47,983 nt of DNA from Clostridium tepidum (GCF_002008345.1 NZ_MRAE01000021.1:1-47983), one strand, 5' to 3'. Counted from the first letter of the stretch, positions 9,421 to 19,019 are shown. Notes: generated by a model not told the origin, from the sequence alone. Numbers and translations are program-made.

Positions 9421-9878
9421 TTAGATGAATTTAATTTTATTACAAAAAATTATCTAACTATAATATATAATAATACAATGGAGCATAAGTTTATTACTTA
9501 TTAAAATAATTCTATGCTTTAGAAAATTGTTAAAGTAATTTTCAATCATTTTAATTATAAAATATATTGATTTGAGAAAAATATAGAGTCATATTAACAA
9601 TATTATATATATAGAAGATTTATGGTTAAAATTAAAGATAATAATAGCATTATAGAAATAAATAAAAATATTTAGGGATTATGGAATTTATATAAATACA
9701 TTTTACAAGAATTTGTATTATAATTATTGAGGATATGATGAAATATACAATATATTACTGCTTATTATAGTAGTGAATATAGAGTTAATTTAAGAAAAAT
9801 TAAGATTATAAATTAACGTATTTTTAATCATGTTTTTATTATAATATCTCTAATTTGTGAAAGGACAGGTAAAAGAAA
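9421..9878. other. Long gap upstream of trkA
   Basis: About 460 bp of AT-rich DNA. I looked specifically for a c-di-AMP riboswitch, which often precedes potassium uptake genes in Firmicutes, and did not find its conserved blocks. A modest inverted repeat AGCATA / TATGCT lies at 9482-9487 and 9513-9518. No gene is supported. Confidence 0.45.
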
Positions 9879-11246
9879 ATGCATATTATAATTGTAGGAA
9901 ATGGAAAGGTGGGGTACACTTTAGCAAAACATTTATGTCAAGAGGACAATGATGTGATTGTTATTGATAAAAATGCTGAAGCACTCCAAAAGGCTATGGA
10001 TAGCCTTGATGTAATGTGTATTAGAGGCAATGGAACAAGGGTAAATGTGCTTAAGGAGGCTGAAGTTAGTAGTGCAGATGTAGTAATTGCAGTTACTAAT
10101 AGTGATGAAAGGAATATGCTTTGTTGTTTAGCAGCTAAAAAATTTGGAGCAAAGCACACTATAGCAAGAATTAGGGACCCTGAGTATGCAGAAGAACTTA
10201 CAATGCTAAAAAGAGAGCTAGAGATTGATATGATTATTAATCCAGAAAAAGAAGCAGCTCTTGAAATTGCACAGCTTATAAAATTTCCAACAGTATCTAG
10301 CGTAGAAAATTTTGCTCAAGGTAAAGTAGATTTAGTTAGCTTTAGATTAGGAGCGGAAGATTTTATAGCAGGAAAGTCTATTTCTGATATTGATTTTAAA
10401 CAGTGCTCTGTATTATTTTGTGCTGTTGAAAGAAATGATAGAGTGTTTATGCCTACAGGAGATTTCGTACTTAAAAATAATGATAAGGTATATGTTATAG
10501 GAGATCACGGAAATATAACATTATTTTTAAAGTATTTAGGAAAACATAAAAATAAAATTAAAAATGTAATGATAGTAGGAGGAGGAAGAATAACCTATTA
10601 TCTTACTAAATTGATTAATAAAGTTGGTGCAACAATAAAAATAGTAGAAAAAAGCTATGAGAAATGTAAATATTTAAACGAAACATTGCCAGAAGCCATT
10701 ATTATAAATGGAGATGGTACAGAACAAGAACTTTTAGAATCAGAAAATTTAAAAGATGTAGATGCTTTTATAGCTTTGACAGATCGTGACGAAGAAAATA
10801 TTGTAGCATCTTTATTTGCATTAAATGAAAAAGTACATAATGTTATAACAAAGGTAACAAGAGTGAATTATAATAATATAGTTAAAAATATTGGCGTTGA
10901 AAGAGTTATAAGTCCTAAAACTCTAACAGCTAATAAAATAATTACATATGTAAGAGGATTAAAAAATAAAAAAGGAAGCTTTATTGAAAATTTATATAAA
11001 ATAGTAGGAGAACAGGCTGAAGCTGTAGAATTTGCAGCTAATAATACCACTAAATGTTTGAATATATCTTTAAAAGATATAAAGATAAAAAAGGGCGTAT
11101 TAATTGCTGCTATAGTTAGGAATAAAGATATAATAATTCCTAATGGAGATGATTGTATAAAATCTGGGGATAGTGTAATTATCGTAACAGAAAGAAATAA
11201 TATAATAGATATTAATAATATACTAGATGGAGGTAGTTTGAAATGA
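9879..11246 (+). CDS. trkA: TrkA, potassium-uptake regulatory subunit
   Basis: A 455-residue cytoplasmic protein with two repeats, each a Rossmann RCK_N domain followed by an RCK_C domain. The first nucleotide-binding loop is IIVGNGKVGYTLAK with the acidic residue in VIVIDKN; the second is VMIVGGGRITYYLTK with IKIVEKS. The regulator forms a ring under the TrkH channel-like pore and gates K+ uptake in response to NAD(H) or ATP/ADP. The last four bases overlap the start of trkH (ATGA), so the two proteins are translationally coupled. Length is normal for the double-domain form. Confidence 0.95.
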   Translation: MHIIIVGNGKVGYTLAKHLCQEDNDVIVIDKNAEALQKAMDSLDVMCIRGNGTRVNVLKEAEVSSADVVIAVTNSDERNMLCCLAAKKFGAKHTIARIRDPEYAEELTMLKRELEIDMIINPEKEAALEIAQLIKFPTVSSVENFAQGKVDLVSFRLGAEDFIAGKSISDIDFKQCSVLFCAVERNDRVFMPTGDFVLKNNDKVYVIGDHGNITLFLKYLGKHKNKIKNVMIVGGGRITYYLTKLINKVGATIKIVEKSYEKCKYLNETLPEAIIINGDGTEQELLESENLKDVDAFIALTDRDEENIVASLFALNEKVHNVITKVTRVNYNNIVKNIGVERVISPKTLTANKIITYVRGLKNKKGSFIENLYKIVGEQAEAVEFAANNTTKCLNISLKDIKIKKGVLIAAIVRNKDIIIPNGDDCIKSGDSVIIVTERNNIIDINNILDGGSLK

Positions 11247-12688
11247 ATTACCCAATAGTGTTTAAAGTATTAGGAGATGTAATAAAGTATGAAGCTTTAG
11301 TTATGTTATTTCCTCTTATAACATCTTTTTATTATGGAGGTAAAGATGCTAATAGTTTTATGATAACTATTGGAATAATGCTAATTATTGGTATTATAAT
11401 GTCTAATATTAAACCTAAAAATAAAACTTTCTACGCTAAAGAAGGTTTTTTATCTGTTTCTATTTGTTGGATAGTTATATCCCTATTTGGAGCACTGCCT
11501 TTTTATATAAGTGGTGCTATACCGTCTTTTGTAGATTGTATATTTGAGACAGTATCAGGATTTACTACTACAGGGGCTACTATTTTAACAGAAGTAGAAT
11601 CTTTACCTAAGGGAATATTATTTTGGAGAAGTTTTACACATTGGATAGGCGGTATGGGTATACTAATATTTACATTGGCATTAATGCCTTCAATAGGTGG
11701 AACTACAATACATCTTTTGAAGGCGGAAAGTCCAGGTCCTACTCCAGGAAAAATTGTTCCAAGAATAAAGCAGACAGCTAAAATAATGTATTTAATATAT
11801 TTTGTTATGACTATAGTACAAATAATTTTACTGTTAATTGCCGGAATGCCTTTTTATGACACTTTAATACATGCTTTTGGAACGGCAGGTACAGGAGGCT
11901 TTTCCAGTATGAATAGAAGTGTAGGAGCATATAACAATGTATACATAGAAGTTATAATAACAGTATTTATGTTATTGTTTGGTATTAATTTTAATGTATA
12001 TTTTCAATTAATAGCAGGCAATATTAAACAAGCATTTAAAAATGAAGAAGTTAGATATTATATAGGTATGGTATTAATTTCTATGATAATAATAGCTTTT
12101 AATATTAAAGGAATGTATGGCGGATCTTTAAAAGAAGGTTTTAGGCAATCTTCCTTCCAAGTAGCTTCTATTGTAACTACTACAGGTTATGCTACTACTA
12201 ATTTTGATTTGTGGCCAACCCTTAGTAAATCAATATTAGCTTTATTAATGATTACAGGATGTTGTGCAGGTTCTACAGGTGGTGGAATTAAGACTGTTCG
12301 CATAGTACTTTTATTTAAAGCTATGAAAAGAGAAATAAATAGGATTATTCATCCTAGAATGGTTAATTCAGTAAAATTAGATGATAAGGTTGTAGATGAT
12401 GAAATAATATCACAAGTTGGTTTGTTTGTATTTGCTTATGTTAGTATAATTATAATAGCAGTACTTTTAGTATCTATAGATGGGATGGATATGGAAACTA
12501 CACTTTCATCAGTTCTTGCAACTATAGGAAACATAGGACCTGGATTTAAAGTGGTAGGACCTATAGGCAACTTTAGTAGTTACTCACCTTTTAGTAAAAT
12601 AGTATTTTCATTTTGTATGTTAGCAGGAAGATTAGAAATATATCCAATATTAGTAATGTTGAAACCTTCAAAAATTGGGAAGTTATAA
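11243..12688 (+). CDS. trkH: TrkH family potassium uptake membrane subunit
   Basis: A 481-residue integral membrane protein with four membrane-pore-membrane repeats. The filter-like pore loops are visible as SGFTTTGATI, GTAGTGGFSS, TTTGYATT and the last one in ATIGNIGPGF, with GCCAGSTGGGIK between repeats three and four. It imports K+ with or without Na+/H+ at the cytoplasmic membrane. It begins inside the trkA stop region, forming a two-gene operon closed by a 21-bp terminator stem. Confidence 0.95.
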   Translation: MNYPIVFKVLGDVIKYEALVMLFPLITSFYYGGKDANSFMITIGIMLIIGIIMSNIKPKNKTFYAKEGFLSVSICWIVISLFGALPFYISGAIPSFVDCIFETVSGFTTTGATILTEVESLPKGILFWRSFTHWIGGMGILIFTLALMPSIGGTTIHLLKAESPGPTPGKIVPRIKQTAKIMYLIYFVMTIVQIILLLIAGMPFYDTLIHAFGTAGTGGFSSMNRSVGAYNNVYIEVIITVFMLLFGINFNVYFQLIAGNIKQAFKNEEVRYYIGMVLISMIIIAFNIKGMYGGSLKEGFRQSSFQVASIVTTTGYATTNFDLWPTLSKSILALLMITGCCAGSTGGGIKTVRIVLLFKAMKREINRIIHPRMVNSVKLDDKVVDDEIISQVGLFVFAYVSIIIIAVLLVSIDGMDMETTLSSVLATIGNIGPGFKVVGPIGNFSSYSPFSKIVFSFCMLAGRLEIYPILVMLKPSKIGKL

Positions 12689-12754
12689 TATATTAACTAA
12701 CCTATTCAATAGGAAAATAAAAAATTATATAAATATATTTAATTAAAAAAATAT

Positions 12755-12816
12755 ATACAAAAATACACTTTGTAAATCATATTATTATGCTTACAAAGTG
12801 TATTTTTGTATGAAAA
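12755..12816. terminator. Terminator of the trkAH operon
   Basis: A 21-bp near-perfect stem (arms 12755-12775 and 12791-12811, core AATACACTTTGTAA) in which the right arm includes the TATTTTTGTAT run. It is symmetrical enough to act in both directions. Confidence 0.88.
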
Positions 12817-13157
12817 TTAAATATTTTCTATTTTGATGTATGCTTTTGGATAATTAAGTTGTAATATTTTATATATAAGGAGAAGCAGATTTTTATCATT
12901 TAATTTTATGGTAACTTATTTGTAATAATACTTTTAAAAATAATATGAAATTTAAAAAATTAAAAGAATTAATAAAGAAAAATAGTTAAAAATTTAGGAA
13001 TAATAAGGGTTGCTGATATAGTTAAAAATACATAAATTTGAAAGAGTTTATAATTATAATATAAAGAAATTATTATGATATAATAACTATTTTATAATTA
13101 GAAGATATTTGTTATAAAATTAATAAGTAAGAGAAAGCATGGAGGGAGGTAGTTTTT
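12817..13157. other. Intergenic gap upstream of the helicase gene
   Basis: AT-rich sequence with no supported gene or clear RNA structure; it ends in a strong ribosome site (GGAGGGAGG) for the helicase gene. Confidence 0.45.
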
Positions 13158-15725
13158 GTGTTGAATATAGATTTTAATCATAAACAACTACAAGTAATAA
13201 ATACATTAGATAAAAATATACTTCTTTTATCTTCAGCAGGTACAGGTAAAACAAAAACATTAAGTAGTAGAATAGGAAATATAATAAGTAAAAATTTAGC
13301 TTCAGGAGAGGAAATACTTTGTTTAACTTTTACTAATAGAGCCTGCAGAGAAATGAAAGAAAAGATAATAGAAACTGTTGGAAAGGAAGGGTTAAAAGTT
13401 ACTGTAAAAACTTTTCATAGTTTTTGTTTTGATATTATAAAAAAAGAGGCAAAAAAGAATACAGATATTTTTTTTGATTTTACTATATATGATGAGGAAG
13501 ATACAAAAGAAATAATAAATGAGTTAAATCCTTATAAATTTAATGTTTCCTGTCTTCAAAGATTTATAAATATGGTAAAAGAAAAAAGTATAAATTATAA
13601 AGAAAGAGATTATAAAGATGTCATAGATTCTATGATACAATATAATGCTAATGTATTTAATGATGTATGTAAAAATGAAAAATATATGGTAGATAAGACA
13701 TTGGTAGATTATTTAAATATATATGGATATTTGATTGTAGCAAGTTACGATAAGAAATTATATGAAAGACATGGGGTAGATTTTAATGATTTAATAATAA
13801 AGGTTTATGATTTATTTCAAAAGGACAATATAGCTACATATTGGCGAGAAAAATATAAGTTTATTCACATAGATGAAATGCAAGATACAAGTGAAATAGA
13901 ATATAATATAGTTTCAAAATTGTTTAAAAATAATAATATAATGCTTAGTGGAGATTATTATCAAACCATATATGAATGGAGAGGATCTAATCCATCAATA
14001 ATATTTGATAATTATAAAAAGGAGTTTAATCCTGAATTTATAGTTTTTGATAAAAATTATAGATCCTCAGAAATATTATTAAAAGCTTCTTATGGATTTT
14101 TGACTAATGCTTTTGGAGAAGGAGTAAACAAGATATATAAAGAGGGTATAAAACCTAAAGCTAATATAGAAGGGGAGATAATAGAATTTAAAAAAGCCTA
14201 TGACCTTATGGCAGAAGCTGAGTTTATATTTAATAAAATAAAGTCTTTAAAAGTTGAAAACTTATCAAATATTGCTATTTTAACTAGAAACAATAGAATA
14301 AATATAGCTTTAAGTGAAAAGTTTAAAATATTAAATTCAAAACTACCTAAGGAAGAAAGAATCGGATTTCTTTTAGTAGATGAATTTAAATTTTTTAGAA
14401 GAGAAGAAATAAAAGATGTGTTAGCTTATTTAAAACTCATAGTAAATGATTTTGATAATAATAGTCTAAAAAGGATAGTAAAAAGGTTTGGAAAAGGAAT
14501 AGGGGAAAAAACTATAGAAGATATAGAAAAAGAAGAAAATATAAAAATAGGTGTAAGACTTACAGATTTAATTCATAAAAATACTCAGGAATATGGAGAT
14601 TATTATGAGCTTTTAATTAGAGAATTAGATAATGAAAATATAGTAGTATTTGATGTGGAAAGTACAGGAATTAATACCACAGAAGATGAAATAGTGCAAA
14701 TTGCAGCTATTAAAATAAATAACAAAGGAGAAGTGATAGAAAGTTTTCAAAAGTTTTTAGTACCTAATAAACCTGTAGGAGATTCTTATTTAGTTCATGG
14801 TTTTAGTGATGAATTTTTAAAGAAAAATGGTGAAGATAAAAATACAGTTTTAAAAAATTTTTTAGAATTTATAGAGGATACAGTAGTAATTGGACATAAT
14901 GTAACTTTTGATATAACTATATTAAATAGTGAGCTTGAGAGGTTAAACTTAAACAAATCAAATTTTAAGGCTTATTATGATACATTGGATATAGCTAGAA
15001 GGTTTTATCCTAATTTAGTCAACCATAAGTTGGAAACTTTGAGTCGTTTATTTAATACAGAAATCAAATCTAGCCATAATGCTATGGATGATATATTAGC
15101 TACAAAGGACGTTTTTATGGTTATGATAAAGGAAAAAGTTAAACCTACTATTATAAATAGAATGGCTGTATATAGTAAGTATATTAAAAAATTCAAACCT
15201 ATATATGAAGAAATATCTAATTTAAAAAAATTAAGCTATATAAAAAATCCTAAAAATATAATAGGGGAAATAGTTAATAAAACAAAGATAAAATCAAAAT
15301 ATCAAAAGGAATATGTAAAGATGAACAACTTGAGAGAATTTTTTGTTATAGCTAAAGAAATAGAAAACAAAGAAATTTCGCCAAGGGATAATTTAATAGA
15401 ACTTTTAAAGATAACTTCATTATCTAATAGTGAATTAGATAGAATGCTTGTAAAATATCCAAGAGTACCAATAATAACAATACATCAGTCAAAGGGAGCA
15501 GAATTTGATTATGTATTTTTAGCAGGTCTTCAAAATAATGTGTTTCCAAATTATATGGCAGTAAAAGAAGGAAATGAAATGGAGGAAAAAAGGTTATTTT
15601 ATGTGGCTATGACTAGGGCTAAGAAAGCTTTATATTTAAGTTTTTCAGAGTATGAACACAATAAAAGAAAAGCTAAAAGTATGCTTGTAGATTTTATACC
15701 TGATGAATATTTGAAGTATATTTAA
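13158..15725 (+). CDS. UvrD/Rep-type helicase with an embedded DEDDh exonuclease domain
   Basis: An 855-residue superfamily 1A helicase. Helicase motifs in order: Q-motif NHKQLQVI (about 7-14), Walker A SAGTGKTKT (about 26-34), motif II IDEMQDTS (about 237), motif III SGDYYQTIYEWRGS (about 257-271) and motif IV NYRSS (about 297). A DnaQ-like 3'-5' exonuclease fills about residues 494-650 (FDVESTG, GHNVTFD, HNAMDD, i.e. the D-E-D-H-D set). Helicase motif V TIHQSKGAEFDYVFLAG (about 774) and motif VI VAMTRAKKALYLS follow. It probably unwinds and trims DNA in repair. The GTG start has GGAGG seven bases upstream. It is a single gene with its own terminator. Confidence 0.92.
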   Translation: MLNIDFNHKQLQVINTLDKNILLLSSAGTGKTKTLSSRIGNIISKNLASGEEILCLTFTNRACREMKEKIIETVGKEGLKVTVKTFHSFCFDIIKKEAKKNTDIFFDFTIYDEEDTKEIINELNPYKFNVSCLQRFINMVKEKSINYKERDYKDVIDSMIQYNANVFNDVCKNEKYMVDKTLVDYLNIYGYLIVASYDKKLYERHGVDFNDLIIKVYDLFQKDNIATYWREKYKFIHIDEMQDTSEIEYNIVSKLFKNNNIMLSGDYYQTIYEWRGSNPSIIFDNYKKEFNPEFIVFDKNYRSSEILLKASYGFLTNAFGEGVNKIYKEGIKPKANIEGEIIEFKKAYDLMAEAEFIFNKIKSLKVENLSNIAILTRNNRINIALSEKFKILNSKLPKEERIGFLLVDEFKFFRREEIKDVLAYLKLIVNDFDNNSLKRIVKRFGKGIGEKTIEDIEKEENIKIGVRLTDLIHKNTQEYGDYYELLIRELDNENIVVFDVESTGINTTEDEIVQIAAIKINNKGEVIESFQKFLVPNKPVGDSYLVHGFSDEFLKKNGEDKNTVLKNFLEFIEDTVVIGHNVTFDITILNSELERLNLNKSNFKAYYDTLDIARRFYPNLVNHKLETLSRLFNTEIKSSHNAMDDILATKDVFMVMIKEKVKPTIINRMAVYSKYIKKFKPIYEEISNLKKLSYIKNPKNIIGEIVNKTKIKSKYQKEYVKMNNLREFFVIAKEIENKEISPRDNLIELLKITSLSNSELDRMLVKYPRVPIITIHQSKGAEFDYVFLAGLQNNVFPNYMAVKEGNEMEEKRLFYVAMTRAKKALYLSFSEYEHNKRKAKSMLVDFIPDEYLKYI

Positions 15726-15755
15726 GAATAAAAATTACAAAATATATATAAATTT

Positions 15756-15811
15756 AAAACACATTAAGAAAAATATAATTAAAATATTTTTGCTTAATGT
15801 GTTTTTTATAG
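15756..15811 (+). terminator. Terminator after the helicase gene
   Basis: Stem AAAACACATTAAG / CTTAATGTGTTTT (15756-15768 and 15793-15805) with a weak inner stem of A and T, followed by TTTAT. Confidence 0.85.
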
Positions 15812-15963
15812 AATAATGCCAAAGGACATTATATTCCTCTATGAGGTTATTTTTATACATGAAAGACCTCCATAATTTTTATTTTTAATAAAAACTAGCT
15901 AGATTTTTGCATAATAGTTTATAAAATTACCTTTCTAAAAGAATATACAATAGTTATTTAAAA

Positions 15964-16038
15964 TTATTCAGATAAACATTCACTTAAACATTCTTCTATA
16001 ATATCTTCTGTTAAAAGTATTAAAGTTTCTTTAATCAT
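15964..16038 (-). CDS. Candidate 24-residue acidic peptide with a near-perfect ribosome site
   Basis: A 25-codon frame on the minus strand begins MIKETLILLTED and ends in the repeated ECLSECLSE. The site TAAGGAGGTG lies nine bases before the ATG and is among the best Shine-Dalgarno sequences in the window, which is the main evidence that the frame is translated. The peptide is amphipathic and acidic with two cysteines near the end and no signal peptide. I do not recognise a family. It sits alone in an 800-bp gap, with an imperfect inverted repeat (16101-16150) upstream of it. It could be a regulatory or leader peptide, a modified-peptide precursor, or a chance frame. Confidence 0.35.
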   Translation of the reverse strand: MIKETLILLTEDIIEECLSECLSE

Positions 16039-16302
16039 TAAATTCACCTCCTTATTTAGTGCAAATGAAATTTTTAAAAAATACTTTTCTCCATTTAAAT
16101 GTTGGAATGAATTGTCCATATACATATGATTATAAATTCATTGCTTCAACAAAATGGATACTCTCTAAAAGAGAGAAATTTTTAAAATAAAAAAATTATA
16201 TATAAATACAAAAATGCATAAATATATAATCTTGTAAAAATATTATATTTTTGGTGAAAGAACATCCCACTAAAAGCATTTAATAACTTATTATAACATA
16301 TG

Positions 16303-16363
16303 ATTTCTTAAATGGCAATAGGAATTATAAAATATTATTGTATCCTATTGTCATTTAAGAAAT
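16303..16363. repeat. 21-bp inverted repeat in the 15.8-16.5 kb gap
   Basis: Arms 16303-16323 and 16343-16363 match at 20 of 21 positions, and the exception is a G-T wobble; the loop is 19 nt. No T run follows directly on either strand, so it does not look like a normal terminator. The rest of the gap 15812-16534 also holds an imperfect inverted repeat at 16101-16150 and a small CTCTC/GAGAG hairpin at 16161-16175, plus the peptide frame listed separately. Confidence 0.7.
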
Positions 16364-16534
16364 TGTAAAATTTATGATTTTTTTATTTAATACCCCAAAA
16401 AATAAATATTAACACTGAGTTAAAGTAAATAAAAAGTTTTTACTTTTAGTCATATATAATTTAAATACCTAATTAAAATAATATTATTAGTAATAGAATT
16501 TTTATTTTTTTAGTTATGATATTATAAATATAAA

Positions 16535-17338
16535 TTATTTACTTAATGGGTACTGTGTTATCGTATTATTCTCAAAGATTTTTTTAAATTTATATAAGAA
16601 TAATAGAGCAATTACAAAAAATATAGCAATGATACTTTCTACTATAAATATATTTGGTATTATTTTCATTTGGTATAGTACAACAGGAGTATCTATGAAT
16701 GCATGTATTAGTATTGTAATAAATAAATATAAATTTTTTCTGGATTTTATAGCATATAAAACTATCATAGTTAATGCTATTTGTATTCCAAAAGCAAATA
16801 TTCTTTCTAGTATACCTAACATAATAGTACTTGAATTTGAATTAATTAATAATTCTTTTAATTGATTAAGTTGTGCAATTTGTGAAGTAGGTACTTTGGA
16901 ACCTAATACGGTGTCAAATGAACCATTATTTATTAAATTACTATAAATAATATATTGTATATTTGTAATAGTGCCAATTAGTATAGCTTCTATACCGCCA
17001 TGACCTATTCCATAAGCAATACCATCTTTCCATTGGTGATTATTTTTAAGAATTGTTTTAAAAGCAATAAATCTACCTATTTCTTCAAATATACCTGCTG
17101 CTAGCACCCCATATATAGAAAATAGTATAGGATTAGAAGCAAGATCTTTGATAATTACAATCATATGAAGTTGTTTTTCTAGTATTTGTGTAAATACAAA
17201 GAAAACTAACATACCTATAAAAAAAGGTTTTAAATTTATATTTTCTTTCTTCTTAAAATAGTAAAGAACAATTATAGGAAAAAGAAAGCATATAAATGCT
17301 GATATTTTCATAGATATTATAGTTGTAGAACTGACCAT
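16535..17338 (-). CDS. YhfC family glutamic-type intramembrane protease
   Basis: A 267-residue protein with about eight membrane helices. The family signature is clear: an acidic pair in AAGIFEEIGRFIAFK and the GIGHGGIEAILIG segment, in which glutamates and a histidine form the presumed active site inside the membrane. YhfC proteins are distant relatives of PrsW and of CPBP proteases; the substrate is unknown. The ATG has AGGAGG eight to nine bases upstream. It is the last gene of a minus-strand set behind the GntR regulator and the DUF1648 protein (92-bp gap), so it may be co-expressed with them in envelope stress. I cannot see a promoter of its own. Confidence 0.85.
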   Translation of the reverse strand: MVSSTTIISMKISAFICFLFPIIVLYYFKKKENINLKPFFIGMLVFFVFTQILEKQLHMIVIIKDLASNPILFSIYGVLAAGIFEEIGRFIAFKTILKNNHQWKDGIAYGIGHGGIEAILIGTITNIQYIIYSNLINNGSFDTVLGSKVPTSQIAQLNQLKELLINSNSSTIMLGILERIFAFGIQIALTMIVLYAIKSRKNLYLFITILIHAFIDTPVVLYQMKIIPNIFIVESIIAIFFVIALLFLYKFKKIFENNTITQYPLSK

Positions 17339-17430
17339 AAAATATACCTCCTAATTACATTAACTTATCTAGCTTATTAGCTATTAAATTTTTTATAATT
17401 TTTATATGAGCAGTAAGAATTATTCTGATT

Positions 17431-18579
17431 TTACAATTTTAGATTACTTAATTTAGCCAAAAAAGCTGATATTATAGCTACAATTATTAACAATATTGTA
17501 ACTATATATATTGCTAATCCTAGAGGTCTACCTGCATTGATAGTCCAGCCTATACCAAATCTTTTTTCTATAAATAATGATGGATCTTCTTTGTTATAAT
17601 ATACCGTATTACCTAATATCCAATGATCATCATCGTCTTTATTTATAAAATCATTTTTATTTTCATTAGTATATTTCAATTTTAGTTTACTTCCACCTTG
17701 ACCCACTTTTAATCCTAATACTATGGTTATGACTACTATTAGTAAAGTAAATATTAAACTAAAATATAGTAAAGTATTATTACTTATGCTTATAATATTC
17801 ATAATTTGAAAATCTATTAAAGATAAAAGTATAGTCATTCCTATGGAGGTAAAGGTTATATAAATAGATGATATATGTCTAAATAGTTTATTTCTTATTT
17901 TTGATTCCTCGGGATTATAAGCATTTATTTGTTTTTTAGACCAGCCTATAATTTTATAGCATAAAAAGAATATGTTATTCATAAAAAGTTCAATTAGAGG
18001 CATTTGATATATTAAAAAAGTAGATTTATTTTCATATCTATTTATATTGCCATTAAAATCCCAATGGGTAGCTACTTTATTAGGCAAATTTGGATATGCT
18101 TTTATATTTATAAATATAGTAATTAAAATAATTAAAATATGAATTAAAAACCACCAAGGGCTAATCAAACTTTTATTAGGATTTTCAGAAGAAAATTCAG
18201 TATCTATAGCAATTACTTGTTTTTTGTTTTTAAACCAATTTTTGTTAGATTTTAATTTTTTTACATCATTATTGAATTTTAGATATATTAAAAAACTAAT
18301 AAAAATATAAATAAATATAAATAATATAAATAGACCTATATTATTAGATTTATATACTATAAAGGAAAAAATAAAAATTATAGGTAAGCTTATTATAATA
18401 TTCCATAATACAAAGCTTTTATAAATATTTTTAATTTCAATTTTTTCTGATTCATCCTCTGGAATTCTAACTCCTAAAAAGATATCTTTTCTTGTGGTTT
18501 TAGGAGTTACGATTTGAATAATTAGCACTAATAAATTATAAAAAACTAGGAACATAGATAAAAATAAATTTTCATTCAT
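17431..18579 (-). CDS. DUF1648/DUF5808 membrane protein (SdpI-related region)
   Basis: A 382-residue membrane protein with about eight helices. A DUF1648-like segment reads NLPNKVATHWDFNGNINRYENKS, normally found in SdpI-like immunity and envelope proteins. The C-terminal part DDHWILGNTVYYNKEDPS followed by RFGIGWTINAGRPLG matches DUF5808. The gene starts 14 bp after the GntR stop. Pairing of a YtrA-like regulator with such a membrane protein is common in Firmicutes, and the regulator usually represses its own operon. The function is probably in membrane homeostasis or resistance to a membrane-active compound; this is inference. Confidence 0.82.
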   Translation of the reverse strand: MNENLFLSMFLVFYNLLVLIIQIVTPKTTRKDIFLGVRIPEDESEKIEIKNIYKSFVLWNIIISLPIIFIFSFIVYKSNNIGLFILFIFIYIFISFLIYLKFNNDVKKLKSNKNWFKNKKQVIAIDTEFSSENPNKSLISPWWFLIHILIILITIFINIKAYPNLPNKVATHWDFNGNINRYENKSTFLIYQMPLIELFMNNIFFLCYKIIGWSKKQINAYNPEESKIRNKLFRHISSIYITFTSIGMTILLSLIDFQIMNIISISNNTLLYFSLIFTLLIVVITIVLGLKVGQGGSKLKLKYTNENKNDFINKDDDDHWILGNTVYYNKEDPSLFIEKRFGIGWTINAGRPLGLAIYIVTILLIIVAIISAFLAKLSNLKL

Positions 18580-18593
18580 AAATATTCACATCC

Positions 18594-18968
18594 TTACTCA
18601 TATTCTTCTAATATATCTTCACAAAATTTTAAAAAATCATTTTTAGAAAAACCTCTACAATGAGCATCAGCAATTATATATTTAAGTTCATCTTTAAGAG
18701 TAATTTTATATTCATCAGTTTTTTTGGGTAAATTATTATTTATAATTGTTCCAACTCTTCTATCTATAACTACATAACCTTCTGATTTTAAAATATTATA
18801 GGTTTTATTTACAGTATGAAGATTTATACCTATATCTTCAGCTAACTGCCGAACTGAGGGAAGTGGATCACCGGGAACTAAATCACCCTTAGCTATCCCT
18901 TCTATTATTTGTCTTTTTAATTGTTCATATATAGGAACTTGAGATTCGAAATCTATACACATAATCAT
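18594..18968 (-). CDS. YtrA-type GntR transcriptional regulator
   Basis: A 124-residue regulator. The GntR winged helix covers about residues 5-75: QVPIYEQLKRQIIEGIAKGD, LPSVRQLAEDIGINLHTVNK, then YVVIDRRVGT in the wing. The short C-terminal tail, about 45 residues without a large ligand domain, marks the YtrA subfamily. These repressors usually control the membrane-transport or envelope genes directly behind them, here the DUF1648 protein and perhaps YhfC. I prefer the ATG at 18968, which has AGGTGG eight bases upstream, over the GTG codons just before it. A palindrome lies in the promoter region. Confidence 0.9.
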   Translation of the reverse strand: MIMCIDFESQVPIYEQLKRQIIEGIAKGDLVPGDPLPSVRQLAEDIGINLHTVNKTYNILKSEGYVVIDRRVGTIINNNLPKKTDEYKITLKDELKYIIADAHCRGFSKNDFLKFCEDILEEYE

Positions 18969-19000
18969 TGTAATCACCACCTATTATATTAATTATATCC

Positions 19001-19019
19001 GTTATATATATTATATAAC
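19001..19019. promoter_or_regulatory. Candidate YtrA-type operator
   Basis: Perfect palindrome GTTATATA-tat-TATATAAC, 33 bp before the GntR start and overlapping the probable -10 region on the minus strand. Size and position fit autoregulation by the GntR protein. The sequence is only A/T in the centre, so chance is possible. Confidence 0.5.

Noticed and set aside
9285-9878. c-di-AMP riboswitch in front of trkA
   Set aside because: Looked for because such switches often control potassium uptake; the conserved blocks clearly present at 20211-20312 are absent here.
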